48,367 nt of DNA from Curvibacter sp. (GCA_004293725.1 REAW01000022.1:1-48367), one strand, 5' to 3'; counted from the stretch's first letter, positions 16,885-26,734 are shown. Numbers and translations: made by a program. The notes: generated by a model from the letters alone, not told the origin.

Positions 16885-18018
16885 ATGCACCGTGTCGCCA
16901 TCAGCAGTACAGGCCTGTACACCCCGCCCCACGTCATCACCAACGCCGAATTGGTCGCGGCCTACAACGCGTATGCCGCGCTGCAAAACGCCAAGCATGC
17001 GGATGCCATTGCAGCAGGCACCTACACGGCACTGACCGACTCCAGCGTGGAGTTCATCGAAAAGGCTTCGGGCATACAGCGCCGCTATGTGATGGAAAAG
17101 ACGGGAATACTGGACCCGGAGCGGATGCGTCCGCATTTCACGCCACGGCCGGATACCGACATTTCATTGATGGCTGAAATTGCCGTCAAAGCCTGCCAAG
17201 ACGCCCTGCACGCTGCGGGCAAAACCGCAGCCGATGTGGATGGCGTGATTTGCGCCGCCGCCAACATGCAGCGCCCCTACCCCGCCATGGCGGTGGAAAT
17301 TCAAACCGCGCTGGGTGTGCAAGGTTATGGCTTTGACATGAATGTGGCGTGTTCATCGGCCACGTTTGCGCTGGAGCAAGCGGTGAATGCGGTGCGCTGC
17401 GGCAGCGCACGCGCCGTGCTTGTGGTCAACCCCGAAATCACCTCGGCCCACCAAGCCTGGATAGACCGGGACTGCCATTTCATCTTTGGCGATGTGTGCA
17501 CTGCCATCTTGGTGGAGCGCTTGGATCTTGCACCAGCAGGCGCCTTTGAAGTGCTGAGCACCAAGCTGCTAAGTACCTTCAGCAACAACATCCGCAACAA
17601 CCATGGCTTTATGTGGCGCGCCGAAGACCGCAACCCGGATGACCGCGACCAATTGTTCCGGCAGGAAGGACGCAAGGTCTTCAAAGAGGTGTGCCCCATG
17701 GCAGCAGAGCACATGGAGCAGCATTTGGAGTCTTTGGGGCTCAAGCCTGAAAACGTGCGCCGCTTCTGGCTTCACCAAGCCAATCTGGGCATGAACCAGC
17801 TAATTGCCAAGAAGCTGTTGGGCCGCGAGGCTACGCTGGACGATGCGCCAGTGATCCTGGATGAGTTTGCCAACACGGCATCAGCCGGCTCCATCATCGC
17901 CTTCCACCGCCACCACGCCGACATAGCCGCCGGTGATGTGGGGGTGATTTGCTCGTTTGGTGCCGGCTACTCGATTGGCAGCGTGGTCGTCAAACGCCTC
18001 AGTTCAGCGGACGCTTGA
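16885..18018 (+). CDS. Beta-ketoacyl-ACP synthase III (FabH-like)
   Basis: A 377-residue thiolase-fold condensing enzyme. The triad is Cys156 in MNVACSSATFALE, His297 in FWLHQANLGM and Asn330 in DEFANTASAGS, the FabH pattern. It should condense an acyl-CoA with malonyl-ACP to start or prime fatty-acid synthesis. At about 377 residues it is longer than E. coli FabH (317) and has an N-terminal insertion with AYNAYAALQNAKHADAIAAG. That resembles the accessory FabH branch of beta- and gammaproteobacteria that can use longer acyl-CoAs; this sub-assignment is inference. It overlaps the GNAT gene tail to tail by 20 bases. Confidence 0.9.
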   Translation: MHRVAISSTGLYTPPHVITNAELVAAYNAYAALQNAKHADAIAAGTYTALTDSSVEFIEKASGIQRRYVMEKTGILDPERMRPHFTPRPDTDISLMAEIAVKACQDALHAAGKTAADVDGVICAAANMQRPYPAMAVEIQTALGVQGYGFDMNVACSSATFALEQAVNAVRCGSARAVLVVNPEITSAHQAWIDRDCHFIFGDVCTAILVERLDLAPAGAFEVLSTKLLSTFSNNIRNNHGFMWRAEDRNPDDRDQLFRQEGRKVFKEVCPMAAEHMEQHLESLGLKPENVRRFWLHQANLGMNQLIAKKLLGREATLDDAPVILDEFANTASAGSIIAFHRHHADIAAGDVGVICSFGAGYSIGSVVVKRLSSADA

Positions 18019-18526
18019 GGCGGATCTCTTCGATCTTGACGGTGCCGATGGGTACCGTTTTGGCGCTGGCCATTTCGCGTTTAAAGCCGGCTAGCTCGTG
18101 AAAGCGCATGGCGCGTTCGTTGGCAATGGGGAGCCACACGCTCACGTGGGTGCATCCTTCGTCTTGCAGGCCTTCGCGGGCGGCATCCCACAAGGCCAGG
18201 CCCACGCCCTTGTCCCAATGGCTGGAGGCCACGTAAATGGCCCAGAGCTCGCCCATGGTTGGGGGCGTACCCTTGTCGCGAGAACGATCAAAACCCACAA
18301 AGCCGATGATCTTGTCGTCATCCAGAGCCACTTGGACCTGTGGCTCAGCGTATTCGATGGCCTCGCGCCAGTAGGCCTGGCGCTTTTCCAGGGGGACGGC
18401 AGGCACGGGAGTGTCGGCCAACATGCTCTTGAATGCTTCGCGGACGGTGGAGTTGTGGAGCTCGGCGATGGCTTTGGCATCGCGCAGGGTGGCGGGGCGA
18501 ACCTTGAAAGTAGTCGTACTGGACAT
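17999..18526 (-). CDS. GNAT-family N-acetyltransferase
   Basis: A 175-residue protein with the GNAT fold. VRPATLRDAKAIAELHN forms the first strand and helix, IGFVGFDRSRDKG strands 2 to 4, and GELWAIYVASSHWDKGVGLAL contains the acetyl-CoA-binding site in a divergent form (WDKGVG where RGxGxG is usual). NERAMRFHELAGFKREM is the typical late helix of the fold. The closest functional type is phosphinothricin- or aminoglycoside-like acetyltransferases, but the substrate is unknown. Start ATG 18526 (MSSTTTFKVRPA) is preferred over a much longer upstream frame that runs antisense through the ferredoxin gene. Confidence 0.88.
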   Translation of the reverse strand: MSSTTTFKVRPATLRDAKAIAELHNSTVREAFKSMLADTPVPAVPLEKRQAYWREAIEYAEPQVQVALDDDKIIGFVGFDRSRDKGTPPTMGELWAIYVASSHWDKGVGLALWDAAREGLQDEGCTHVSVWLPIANERAMRFHELAGFKREMASAKTVPIGTVKIEEIRLKRPLN

Positions 18527-18609
18527 GTCTAAACGCAAACTCACGCAAAATTGAAAAAAAGAGCGTGATTGTCGCAGCATTCGTAGAAACCCTCCCCTCG
18601 CCCCCTTTG

Positions 18610-18939
18610 ATGCCAGATTCCAGACTTCCAAACGATGCGGCGCAACAGCTATTTGAGGTGCGCATTGCCCCCGATGGGTGGGTGTTTTCCGCCGCCCTAA
18701 ACCAAAGCGTGTTGCAAGCCGCCTTGGCCGCTGGGGTGGAGATGGACAGTTCATGTCGCAACGGCACCTGCCGCACCTGCCTATGCCGCCTGGAGCAGGG
18801 CGAAGTGGCCTACGCCATGGCATGGCCGGGTGTAAGCGCCGAAGAAAGGGCCGAGGGCTGGTTTCTGCCCTGCGTGGCCCAGCCACGCAGCGATCTGGTA
18901 GTGGTGCAACCCATGGCCTGGCCCATTCCAACCCCGTAA
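18610..18939 (+). CDS. 2Fe-2S ferredoxin-type protein
   Basis: A 109-residue protein with the plant-type [2Fe-2S] motif. MDSSCRNGTCRTCLCRLEQG supplies three cysteines with the CxxxxCxxC spacing, and the fourth is in WFLPCVAQPRSD. It is a stand-alone small electron carrier; the partner is unknown. The frame also opens at GTG 18565, but ATG 18610 (MPDSRLPNDAAQQLFEV) lies closer to the domain. It is divergent from the GNAT gene and followed by an acyl-CoA ligase after 99 bases. Confidence 0.88.
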   Translation: MPDSRLPNDAAQQLFEVRIAPDGWVFSAALNQSVLQAALAAGVEMDSSCRNGTCRTCLCRLEQGEVAYAMAWPGVSAEERAEGWFLPCVAQPRSDLVVVQPMAWPIPTP

Positions 18940-19038
18940 AAACACCAAGCTCGCTGCGCCACGTCACCTAGGGTCAACACCGTTGCCGACGTTGGGGTGA
19001 GCCCCAAGAATGGGCCCTCCATCCACAGGGAAGTGCCC

Positions 19039-20730
19039 ATGAATACGATCACCGTCTCCCCGAGCGATTTGCCTTTGCAATGCCTGTACCGCTGGGAAAA
19101 AGTGCGTGGCCAGCAGATCTACCTGACCCAACCCACTGGCAATGGCGTGGTACTGGACATCACGTGGGCGCAAGCGGCGCAGCAGGTGCGCTGCATGGCG
19201 AGTTGGTTGCAATCGCAAGGCTGGCCACAGGGAAGCCGTGTGGCCATCATTGGCAAAAACAGCGCACACTGGATATTGGCGGACCTGGCCATCGTCATGG
19301 CGGGGTATGTGTCGGTACCGATCTACCCCACCTTCAATGCCGACGCGCTGTCCTACATCCTGGAGCACAGCGATGCCAAAGCCCTGTTTGTGGGCAAGAT
19401 GGATGACATTCGCAATATTCACAGCGGAGCGCCCACGGGCCTGCCCTTGGTAGCGCTTCCGCTGGCCCCTGCCATGGCAGCACTACAGTGGGCAGATTTG
19501 GTGAAGAACAACACGCCCATGGGAGGCGAGCCTGTGGCCGACGGCGACCAAGTCAGCACCATCATCTACACCTCTGGCACCACGGGCAAACCTAAAGGCG
19601 TGGTGCACACCTTCAACACCATGGCTTGGGGCGTCTCCAGCGCCACCCAGCGGGTGCAAATGGATGTGAACGAGCGCCATATCTCCTACCTGCCGCTGGC
19701 GCATGTGGCCGAGCGCATGCTGATAGAGCAGGCCTCGTTGCGCTACGGCGGGCGCATCTATTTTGCCGAATCGTTGGACACTTTTTTGCAAGACCTGCAG
19801 CGCGCGCGACCGACCATTTTTTTCTCGGTGCCGCGCCTTTGGGTCAAGTTTCAACAAGGTGTGCACAGCAAAATTTCGGCGCCCAAGCTGAAACGACTGC
19901 TGGGTTTGCCGCTGATTGGCAGACTGGTACGAAAGAAAATTCTCAAAGGCCTAGGGCTCGACCAATGCCGCATTGCGGCCGGTGGCGCCGCCCCCATGCC
20001 GGCCGATGTGTTGCAGTGGTACCGCAACCTCGGGTTGGATTTGATTGAGGTGTATGGGATGACCGAAAACAGTGGTGTGTCCCACTCCACGCTGCCGGGC
20101 TCCAGCCAAACAGGGTCGGTGGGCCTGCCTTACAACGGGGTTGAGAGCCGCGTGAACCCTGAAACAGGAGAGATCCAAATGCGTTGCCCGGCCCTGATGA
20201 AAGGCTACTACCGGGAAGAAGCGCAGACTGCAGATACCTTCACTGCCGATGGCTGGCTGCGTACCGGCGACAAAGGCGAGATCGACGGACAAGGCTACCT
20301 GCGCATCACCGGCCGCCTCAAAGATATCTTCAAAACCAGCAAAGGCAAGTATGTGGCACCCGCTCCGATTGAGGACTTGCTCGTACTGCACCCCGACATA
20401 GAGGCCTGTGCGGTAACGGGCGCGAACCTGGCGCAACCACTGGCCCTGGTGATGCTTTCGCCCGATGCCATAGCCCGCAGCCAGAGCAGCGAAGGCCGAG
20501 ATCCCCTAAACCATTCTCTGCAGCTTCATCTGAAGGCAGTGAACGCCAAACTGGAGCCCCACGAGAAACTGGCCTACTTGGCCGCAGTGACCACCGCCTG
20601 GACACCGGAAAACGGCTTTGTGACGCCCACACTCAAAGTCAAACGCGACAAAGTAGAAGTGATGTACGCCCACCGCTTTTCCGTTTGGTTGGCCCAAGGC
20701 CAGCCGGTGGTCTGGGCAGACGCCCCCTGA
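19039..20730 (+). CDS. AMP-forming long-chain acyl-CoA synthetase
   Basis: A 563-residue ANL-superfamily enzyme that activates a fatty acid through acyl-AMP to acyl-CoA. The P-loop-like motif YTSGTTGKPKGVVHTFNT, the gate-region ISYLPLAHVAERM, VYGMTENSGVS and the hinge GWLRTGDKGEIDGQGYLRI followed by GRLKDIFKTSKGKYVAP are all present. The last residue set matches the long-chain (FadD15/FAA1-like) branch with the SKGKYV signature. It probably sits at the inner face of the membrane. ATG 19039 (MNTITVSPSDLPLQ) follows AGGGAAG. The nearby FabH-like gene suggests a fatty-acid-related neighbourhood. Confidence 0.93.
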   Translation: MNTITVSPSDLPLQCLYRWEKVRGQQIYLTQPTGNGVVLDITWAQAAQQVRCMASWLQSQGWPQGSRVAIIGKNSAHWILADLAIVMAGYVSVPIYPTFNADALSYILEHSDAKALFVGKMDDIRNIHSGAPTGLPLVALPLAPAMAALQWADLVKNNTPMGGEPVADGDQVSTIIYTSGTTGKPKGVVHTFNTMAWGVSSATQRVQMDVNERHISYLPLAHVAERMLIEQASLRYGGRIYFAESLDTFLQDLQRARPTIFFSVPRLWVKFQQGVHSKISAPKLKRLLGLPLIGRLVRKKILKGLGLDQCRIAAGGAAPMPADVLQWYRNLGLDLIEVYGMTENSGVSHSTLPGSSQTGSVGLPYNGVESRVNPETGEIQMRCPALMKGYYREEAQTADTFTADGWLRTGDKGEIDGQGYLRITGRLKDIFKTSKGKYVAPAPIEDLLVLHPDIEACAVTGANLAQPLALVMLSPDAIARSQSSEGRDPLNHSLQLHLKAVNAKLEPHEKLAYLAAVTTAWTPENGFVTPTLKVKRDKVEVMYAHRFSVWLAQGQPVVWADAP

Positions 20731-20858
20731 CAGAGTGGCGCCATGTGCGTCACATTGACCCGACCCAGCAACTCACGGAGAATTTGGCTGAAGAGGCGGA
20801 TGGGGCTCGCGTTGGCGCCCCACCCACAGTGCGTGCGTAAACAACACAGGAGCCTTGT

Positions 20859-22961
20859 TTGTCAAAAATTCATGTGCAGCAGCGACTGGGGCGTTTGGAA
20901 ACGATATTGCAGCTGATGTTGGTACTGGACCAAAGTCAGAGCCGATCCAGCAATTTGGATGACATGCTGCCCAAACTGCATGAAGGCGTCTTGCAGCTCA
21001 TGGACGCGCGCAACTTTTATGTTGCAGTATTGAACAGTGACCGTACCCACTATCGTTTTGCCTATTACCGCGACACCGTCGACGTTTTGGGCTATCCAAT
21101 ACCAGGCTGGATTGCCATGGAAGGCAACACCACGCTCACTGCATGGATGCTGCGCAACGGCAAACCCCTGATTCTGGAAGCCGACGATTTTCAGAACGAC
21201 GCGCCAGTGAACCCTGAGCTCACTATGACCGGTACTCAGCCCGTCCATTGGATGGGCATGCCGCTCTTGCAAGAGAACAGCCAGCCTGTGGGCGCCATGG
21301 TCGTTCAAAGCTATGACCCCAACCGTTTGTACAGCGAGGAAGACAAAGCAGTGTTCCAGATGTTGGCCAATTTGGTGGCCGGTTCCGTCACTAGCGTGCA
21401 AACGCAGGCGTGGCTGGAGCGCGCGGTGGCGGAGCGCACGCAGGCATTGGAAGCGGAAGTGGTCGAACGCCGCCGGTCCGAGGCCCTCCAACGTGCGTTG
21501 TTTGAGATTTCCGCTTTGCAGGGGGCAGGAGGAACGCCCACCCAGCAATACGCACAGCTGCACACCATCGTTGGGCGCCTGATTCCGGCAACCAACTTTT
21601 ATGTAGCGTTGCTCGAAGCGCAGACGGACAGCTTTTACATGGCTTACTTTGTAGACAGTAACGAGCCCGACCATGACCCCACGGGGGGCCACTTTCCCTT
21701 GGGCAACGGATTGACCGCCCGAATTTTGCGCTCCAACGCACCACAGCTACTCAGCCGTGCTGCCGTCGACGAGTTGATTGCCATGGGTGAGCTTGGGGCC
21801 GTGCGTGGCAACAACACCTTTGTGCAATGGCTGGGCGTGCCCTTGGTGATAGACGGCAATACCATTGGCGCCATCGTGGTGCAAAGCTACGATGACTCCA
21901 TGAACTACAGTCAAACGGATGTAGAGCTCATGACCTTTGTGGCGCGCCATGTGTCAGACACGCTGGCCGCACGGCGCAACCACCAGGCACTCTTGAATTC
22001 CCAGCAGGAGCTGGTGCGCCGCAATACCCTGCTCAGCGATGCACTGGAAAATCTGAGTACCGCACAAACCGAACTGGTGCGCACCGCCAAAATGTCGGCA
22101 CTGGGCTCTTTGGTGGCCGGTGTAGCCCATGAGCTGAACACGCCCCTGGGCATTAGCCTTTTGGTTGCCAGCGGAATAGAAGAGCAAACCCAAACCTTCT
22201 CTGCCGAAATGCACAAAGGCTTGACCCGCAGTGCGTTACAAGCCTTTGTGACGAGCACGCAGGAAAGCGCGGAGGTGCTTTTGCGAAGTCTGCGTCGCGC
22301 GGCGGATTTGGTGTCCAGTTTCAAGCAGGTAGCGGTAGATCAAACCAGCGAGAAGCGACGCCAATTCATCTTGGACAACACCGTATCCGAAATACTGCGA
22401 ACACTGGGGCCCAGCATACGCACCAGCACCCACACGGTAGAAAGTGCCATTGATCCGCAGCTACAACTGGAAAGCTACCCCGGCGCATTGGGGCAGGTGT
22501 TGACCAACTTGATCATGAACACGTTTCGCCACGCCTTTGAGGGGCTTAGCAACGGTCACGTGCAGATTCAAGCCAAGCCCTTTGGACAAAACAAAGTGGA
22601 AATCGAAGTACGTGACAACGGCCATGGCATACCCGCGGCCCATTTGGACCGCGTGTTTGACCCTTTTTTCACCACCAAGCTCGGCCAAGGCGGTAGCGGC
22701 TTGGGCCTCAACATCGTCTTCAATTTGGTACATGACGTGCTGGGCGGAACGATTCGGGTGGAAAGCTTTCAAGGCCAAGGCACCTGCTTCATCTTGGTAT
22801 TGCCTCTGGTCGCCCCCAAGGGCGGGGCCGTCAAGGGAGTTTGCTATAAACAGGCTCCCCAATCTGCAAGTCCGTTAGAAACCGCCACCATGGGTATATC
22901 CGCCATTCGTCCGCTACAACTTCAGGCACCTGATTCGGGAAACTGCGTCGGACGCACCTAA
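20859..22961 (+). CDS. GAF-GAF sensor histidine kinase
   Basis: A 700-residue soluble kinase with no membrane segment. Two GAF-type sensory domains lie at about residues 20-185 and 225-375; both end in a hydrophobic strand, GAMVVQSY and GAIVVQSY, which suggests internal duplication. A coiled-coil linker precedes HisKA with VAGVAHELNTPLG (phosphoacceptor His424). The ATPase domain shows NLIMNTFRHAF, VRDNGHGIPAAHLDRVFDPF and GSGLGLNIV. Translation starts at an uncommon TTG, supported by CAGGAG six bases upstream and the absence of a better start. The stop is directly followed by the ATG of the next kinase, so the two are translationally linked. The ligand is unknown. Confidence 0.92.
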   Translation: MSKIHVQQRLGRLETILQLMLVLDQSQSRSSNLDDMLPKLHEGVLQLMDARNFYVAVLNSDRTHYRFAYYRDTVDVLGYPIPGWIAMEGNTTLTAWMLRNGKPLILEADDFQNDAPVNPELTMTGTQPVHWMGMPLLQENSQPVGAMVVQSYDPNRLYSEEDKAVFQMLANLVAGSVTSVQTQAWLERAVAERTQALEAEVVERRRSEALQRALFEISALQGAGGTPTQQYAQLHTIVGRLIPATNFYVALLEAQTDSFYMAYFVDSNEPDHDPTGGHFPLGNGLTARILRSNAPQLLSRAAVDELIAMGELGAVRGNNTFVQWLGVPLVIDGNTIGAIVVQSYDDSMNYSQTDVELMTFVARHVSDTLAARRNHQALLNSQQELVRRNTLLSDALENLSTAQTELVRTAKMSALGSLVAGVAHELNTPLGISLLVASGIEEQTQTFSAEMHKGLTRSALQAFVTSTQESAEVLLRSLRRAADLVSSFKQVAVDQTSEKRRQFILDNTVSEILRTLGPSIRTSTHTVESAIDPQLQLESYPGALGQVLTNLIMNTFRHAFEGLSNGHVQIQAKPFGQNKVEIEVRDNGHGIPAAHLDRVFDPFFTTKLGQGGSGLGLNIVFNLVHDVLGGTIRVESFQGQGTCFILVLPLVAPKGGAVKGVCYKQAPQSASPLETATMGISAIRPLQLQAPDSGNCVGRT

Positions 22962-25172
22962 ATGGCTCCGTCCCCCAGCCGCAAAGCCAAACCTCGCGCC
23001 CAGCGCCAAGCCGCAGCATCTTCCGGACAGCGGCGTTCTGGACAGCACATGATCGTCGACGGCTACGCCCCGTCGCAAATGATTGAAGACCTGCGCAAGT
23101 ACCAGGCTGAGCTGGAAATCCAAAACAAAGCCTTGCGCTATTCGCAGCAAGAGGCCGAAGGAGCATCGGAACGCTTCGCCACGCTGTTTTCGAATGTGCC
23201 ACTGGCCTTGATGGTGGTCGATGAAGAGGGCTTGGTGCTGGCCAGCAATGCCATGGCGCTGCGCTTGTTTCAGCCTCTGGAGAGTGACGCCCCTCTGAAC
23301 TTTCTTTTGCCCTTTGTGGGGCAAGACCATACCGATGAAGTGGCGGTCGCGTTCTCTAGCGCCAAGCAGGAAGGCACCAGCGAAGTCCATGAGGTTGCTT
23401 TTTTGGCTGGCTCGCGCGGCCAATTCACCGGCGACCTGCACATTGCGCGCATAGAAAATCCGCTGGACGAACTGGCGCACTTTATCTGCGCCATCATCGA
23501 CCAAGGCCCCTTGCTAGCGGAGCGCCAGGCCCTGCAAGAAAGTGCGGCCGTTTTGCGTCAGCGTAATGAGGAATTGTTGCTCAGCGAAAACCGCATGGCG
23601 GCCATCATCAACTCTTCGCTGGATGCAATTCTGTGCATCGATGAACGGCAATGCATCACGGTGTTCAACCCGGCTTCTACCGCACTGTTTGAATGCCCTG
23701 CGGACCAAGCATTTGGGGCCCGCTTGGGACGTTTTTTGCCGGATGTTGAACGCGCACTGGACAGCGGCAGGGTGCCAGCGCAGGCCATGCTGGGAGAGTT
23801 CACAGCCACGACCTTGTTGGGAAAGCAAATTCATGTCGACATCAGCGTCTCCATCGAGAGACGCCTTCGCTCGCGCGCTCCACTACGCACACTCCCAAGT
23901 GAAGGCGCCACCGCACCAAGTACAGAGGCTCTCGAACACGGCACCGTCACCACCATTTTTGCGCGCGACCTAACTGCCAAAAAACTCGCTGAGGCCCAAC
24001 GCACAGCGCTTGAAACGCAATTGCGTGAGTCGCAGAAAATGCAGGCCATGGGAACCATGGCCGGTGGCATTGCGCACGACTTCAACAATATCTTGAGTGC
24101 CATCTTGGGCAACGTGGAGCTCGCCAAACAAGACACTGCGTCGGATGCTCCCGCAAGGATTAGCCTGCAAGAGATCGACAAAGCAGGGCGCCGCGCCCGC
24201 GACCTGGTGCGCCAAATTTTGACTTTCAGCCGTAATGAGCCTCCCAAGCGCTCACCGATCCAATTGGCCGAGTTGATTCACGAAACGGTGCAACTGGTGC
24301 GCGTGGCATTGCCGCCCGCAGTAGACCTGCAGGTGAATACGCCCGGGCCTATCGCTTCGGTACTGGCAGATGCTACGCAGGTAGAGCAAGCCCTGCTCAA
24401 TCTCTGCACCAATGGCATCCTGGCGATTGGCCAGAATCGGGGCACCGTCTCCATTGAACTGGGGCAAACCGACGTAACGCTGCCTTTCAGTGACCATTTG
24501 GGTGTGCCCGCCGGACCTTATGTCACGGTCCGCGTACAAGACACTGGCGGTGGCATGTCCGAAGCGACAATGCAGCGTATTTTTGAGCCGTTCTTTACGA
24601 CGCGTCAGGTAGGCCAGGGCACGGGTCTGGGCCTGTCCGTGGTACACGGCATCATGCAGACCCACCAAGGCGGTATTGATGTCCAAAGTACGGTGGGGGT
24701 TGGCAGTGTGTTCACGTTGTACTTTCCCGCTACGCAACAGATCCCGCAAGTTGCTCCCGAAGCGGAGGCAGCGCCGGAAGTCCAAGGCAGTGGTCGCCAT
24801 GTGATGTATGTAGACGACGACCAAGCCTTGGTGTTTCTGGTCACGCGCGTGCTCACCCGCAAGGGATTTACCGTCACCGCTTTTACTGACCCACATGCTG
24901 CACTGGCAGCGCTGAAAACCCAGGCCAGCATGTACGACTTGCTGGTGACCGACTACAACATGCCCGGCTTCAGCGGGGTAGAACTGCTGCGCGAAGCCAA
25001 AGCCTTGCGCGGGGACTTGCCCGTGGCTTTGGCATCCGGGTATGTCACACCCGAGATTGAACAGGCCGCCTTGCAAGAAGGCGCCAATGCCCTGATCTAC
25101 AAACCCAACGATGTGAACGAGTTGTGCGAAACGGTGCAACGTTTGATGACCTCCCCTGATGCTCACCACTGA
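22962..25172 (+). CDS. PAS hybrid histidine kinase with C-terminal receiver
   Basis: A 736-residue cytoplasmic kinase. It has a basic, disordered leader, a coiled-coil helix (IEDLRKYQAELEIQNKALRY), a PAS domain (about 70-160), a second PAS (about 210-330), HisKA with GGIAHDFNNILSAILGN (His372) and an ATPase with VQDTGGGMSEATMQRIFEPF. It ends in a receiver with YVDDDQAL and TDYNMPGFSG (phosphoacceptor Asp664). The AHDFNN H-box belongs to the NtrB-like group. No DNA-binding regulator gene is adjacent, so output probably goes to an unlinked partner. The ATG follows the previous stop codon with no gap, and the rluA gene overlaps its end by 14 bases. Confidence 0.92.
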   Translation: MAPSPSRKAKPRAQRQAAASSGQRRSGQHMIVDGYAPSQMIEDLRKYQAELEIQNKALRYSQQEAEGASERFATLFSNVPLALMVVDEEGLVLASNAMALRLFQPLESDAPLNFLLPFVGQDHTDEVAVAFSSAKQEGTSEVHEVAFLAGSRGQFTGDLHIARIENPLDELAHFICAIIDQGPLLAERQALQESAAVLRQRNEELLLSENRMAAIINSSLDAILCIDERQCITVFNPASTALFECPADQAFGARLGRFLPDVERALDSGRVPAQAMLGEFTATTLLGKQIHVDISVSIERRLRSRAPLRTLPSEGATAPSTEALEHGTVTTIFARDLTAKKLAEAQRTALETQLRESQKMQAMGTMAGGIAHDFNNILSAILGNVELAKQDTASDAPARISLQEIDKAGRRARDLVRQILTFSRNEPPKRSPIQLAELIHETVQLVRVALPPAVDLQVNTPGPIASVLADATQVEQALLNLCTNGILAIGQNRGTVSIELGQTDVTLPFSDHLGVPAGPYVTVRVQDTGGGMSEATMQRIFEPFFTTRQVGQGTGLGLSVVHGIMQTHQGGIDVQSTVGVGSVFTLYFPATQQIPQVAPEAEAAPEVQGSGRHVMYVDDDQALVFLVTRVLTRKGFTVTAFTDPHAALAALKTQASMYDLLVTDYNMPGFSGVELLREAKALRGDLPVALASGYVTPEIEQAALQEGANALIYKPNDVNELCETVQRLMTSPDAHH

Positions 25173-25821
25173 AGACTTTGCCACCTTGCCACTGGAGGTG
25201 GTTCACGCCGACGATGCCATCGTAGTGCTGAACAAGCCCTCAGGCTTGCTGACGGTACCCGGCCGTGGCCCGGAAAAACAAGACTGCCTGAGCAAGCGCG
25301 TACAGGCACGCTACCCGGACGTCCTGGTCGTGCATCGACTGGACCGCGACACCTCGGGGTTGGTGGTGTTCGCACGTGGCCTGCCGGCCCAGCGTGCGCT
25401 CAACTTGGCGTTTGAACAGCGCCGCGTGGACAAGCGCTACTATGCCGTGGTGACGGGCCTTCTGACCATGGATGATCAATGGCACGAGATCAACCTTCCG
25501 ATGTTGGTGGACTGGCCCAACCGGCCCAAACGCACCATCAACCACGTCGAGGGGCAAAGCGCGCTGACCCGCTGGCGTTGCGCGGCGGTAAACGCTGTGG
25601 ACAACACCTCGCGGGTGGAGCTGGAGCCCGTGACCGGACGGACCCACCAATTGCGCGTGCATATGCAAGCCATTGGCCACCCCATGCTCGGCGACACGCT
25701 GTACGCACCGCCTGACGTACAAGCCCAATCGAACCGGCTATTGCTGCACTCGGGCCTGCTGAGTTTTCCTCACCCTGTGTCTGGTCTGGTCCACGAATAC
25801 ACCGCGACCCCGGCGTTTTAG
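25159..25821 (+). CDS. rluA: RluA-family pseudouridine synthase
   Basis: A 220-residue enzyme that isomerises uridine to pseudouridine in RNA. The catalytic motif HRLDRDTSGLVVFAR contains the essential Asp, preceded by NKPSGLLTVPGRG. The C-terminal signature GRTHQLRVHMQAIGHPMLGD is intact. There is no S4 domain, and the length matches E. coli RluA (219 residues), which modifies 23S rRNA U746 and tRNA U32. That specificity is therefore likely but not proven. ATG 25159 lies within the last codons of the upstream kinase, so translation is probably coupled. Confidence 0.92.
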   Translation: MLTTEDFATLPLEVVHADDAIVVLNKPSGLLTVPGRGPEKQDCLSKRVQARYPDVLVVHRLDRDTSGLVVFARGLPAQRALNLAFEQRRVDKRYYAVVTGLLTMDDQWHEINLPMLVDWPNRPKRTINHVEGQSALTRWRCAAVNAVDNTSRVELEPVTGRTHQLRVHMQAIGHPMLGDTLYAPPDVQAQSNRLLLHSGLLSFPHPVSGLVHEYTATPAF

Positions 25822-25843
25822 GTCCAGGGCCTAAAATGGCCCG

Positions 25844-26698
25844 GTGACTACCCTACTCAACGCCGACCTCCATTGCCATTCTGTGGTGTCCGATGGCACC
25901 CTCACCCCTGAAGCCATTGCCACACGCGCCAAAAGCAATGGGGTGGACTTGTGGGCATTGACCGACCATGACGAGGTGGGAGGCCTGCAGCGTGCCCGCG
26001 ATGCGGCCCACGCCGAGGGCATGCAATACCTGACCGGGGTGGAGATCTCCATTACCTTTTTGAACCAAACCGTACACATCGTCGGTTTGGGCTTTGACGC
26101 TGACAACGAAACCCTGCGCCAGGGCCTGCGCCAAACGCGTGGTGGCCGCCAAGAAAGGGCGATGGAAATGTCAGACGGACTGGCCAAGGTTGGCATCAAA
26201 GATGCCTATGAAGGTGCACTGAAGTTTGTGGGGAACCCTGAGCTCATCTCACGCACCCACTTTGCGCGTTATCTGGTGGAAAGCGGCGTGTGCAAAGAGA
26301 CCAATGAAGTGTTTCGCAAGTACCTTACCGAGGGGAAGCCCGGCTTTGTGCCACACCGGTGGGCCACACTCAAAGACGCCGTCACGTGGATAACCCAAGC
26401 CGAAGGAGTGGCCGTGATCGCGCATCCGGCGCGCTACAAATTCACGCCCAATGAAGAGTTTGCGCTGTTCACCGAGTTCAAGGGCTACGGTGGGCAAGGC
26501 GTGGAGGTGGTGACCGGGAGCCATTCGGTGCCCGAGTACCAGATTTACGCCGAGACCGCCAAGGAGTTCGGTTTGGCCGCCTCGCGCGGTAGCGATTTTC
26601 ACAGCCCCGACGAGAGCCACACTGAGCTGGGCACTTTGCCGCCCCTTCCCCATGGCCTGATTCCCGTGTGGGAGTTGCTGAGCTCCCGTATCCAATAA
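25844..26698 (+). CDS. PHP-domain phosphoesterase (nucleoside 3',5'-bisphosphate phosphatase type)
   Basis: A 284-residue PHP protein. Metal-binding motifs are ADLHCHSVVSDGTLTPE, ALTDHDEVGG, GVEISITFLNQTVHIVGLG, VAVIAHPARYKF and GSDFHSPDE, the full set of PHP metal ligands. The family includes YciV (RNase AM) of E. coli, which trims RNA 5' ends and dephosphorylates pAp. That assignment fits length and motifs and is family-based. Translation begins at GTG 25844, in the frame MTTLLNADLHCH directly before the first motif. The neighbouring rluA and YciO-type genes resemble the yciV-yciO-rlu grouping near trp genes in enterobacteria. Confidence 0.9.
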   Translation: MTTLLNADLHCHSVVSDGTLTPEAIATRAKSNGVDLWALTDHDEVGGLQRARDAAHAEGMQYLTGVEISITFLNQTVHIVGLGFDADNETLRQGLRQTRGGRQERAMEMSDGLAKVGIKDAYEGALKFVGNPELISRTHFARYLVESGVCKETNEVFRKYLTEGKPGFVPHRWATLKDAVTWITQAEGVAVIAHPARYKFTPNEEFALFTEFKGYGGQGVEVVTGSHSVPEYQIYAETAKEFGLAASRGSDFHSPDESHTELGTLPPLPHGLIPVWELLSSRIQ

Positions 26699-26734
26699 AA
26701 ACAAGAGAACGAGCGCGCAAGCGCTTGCCGTGCC

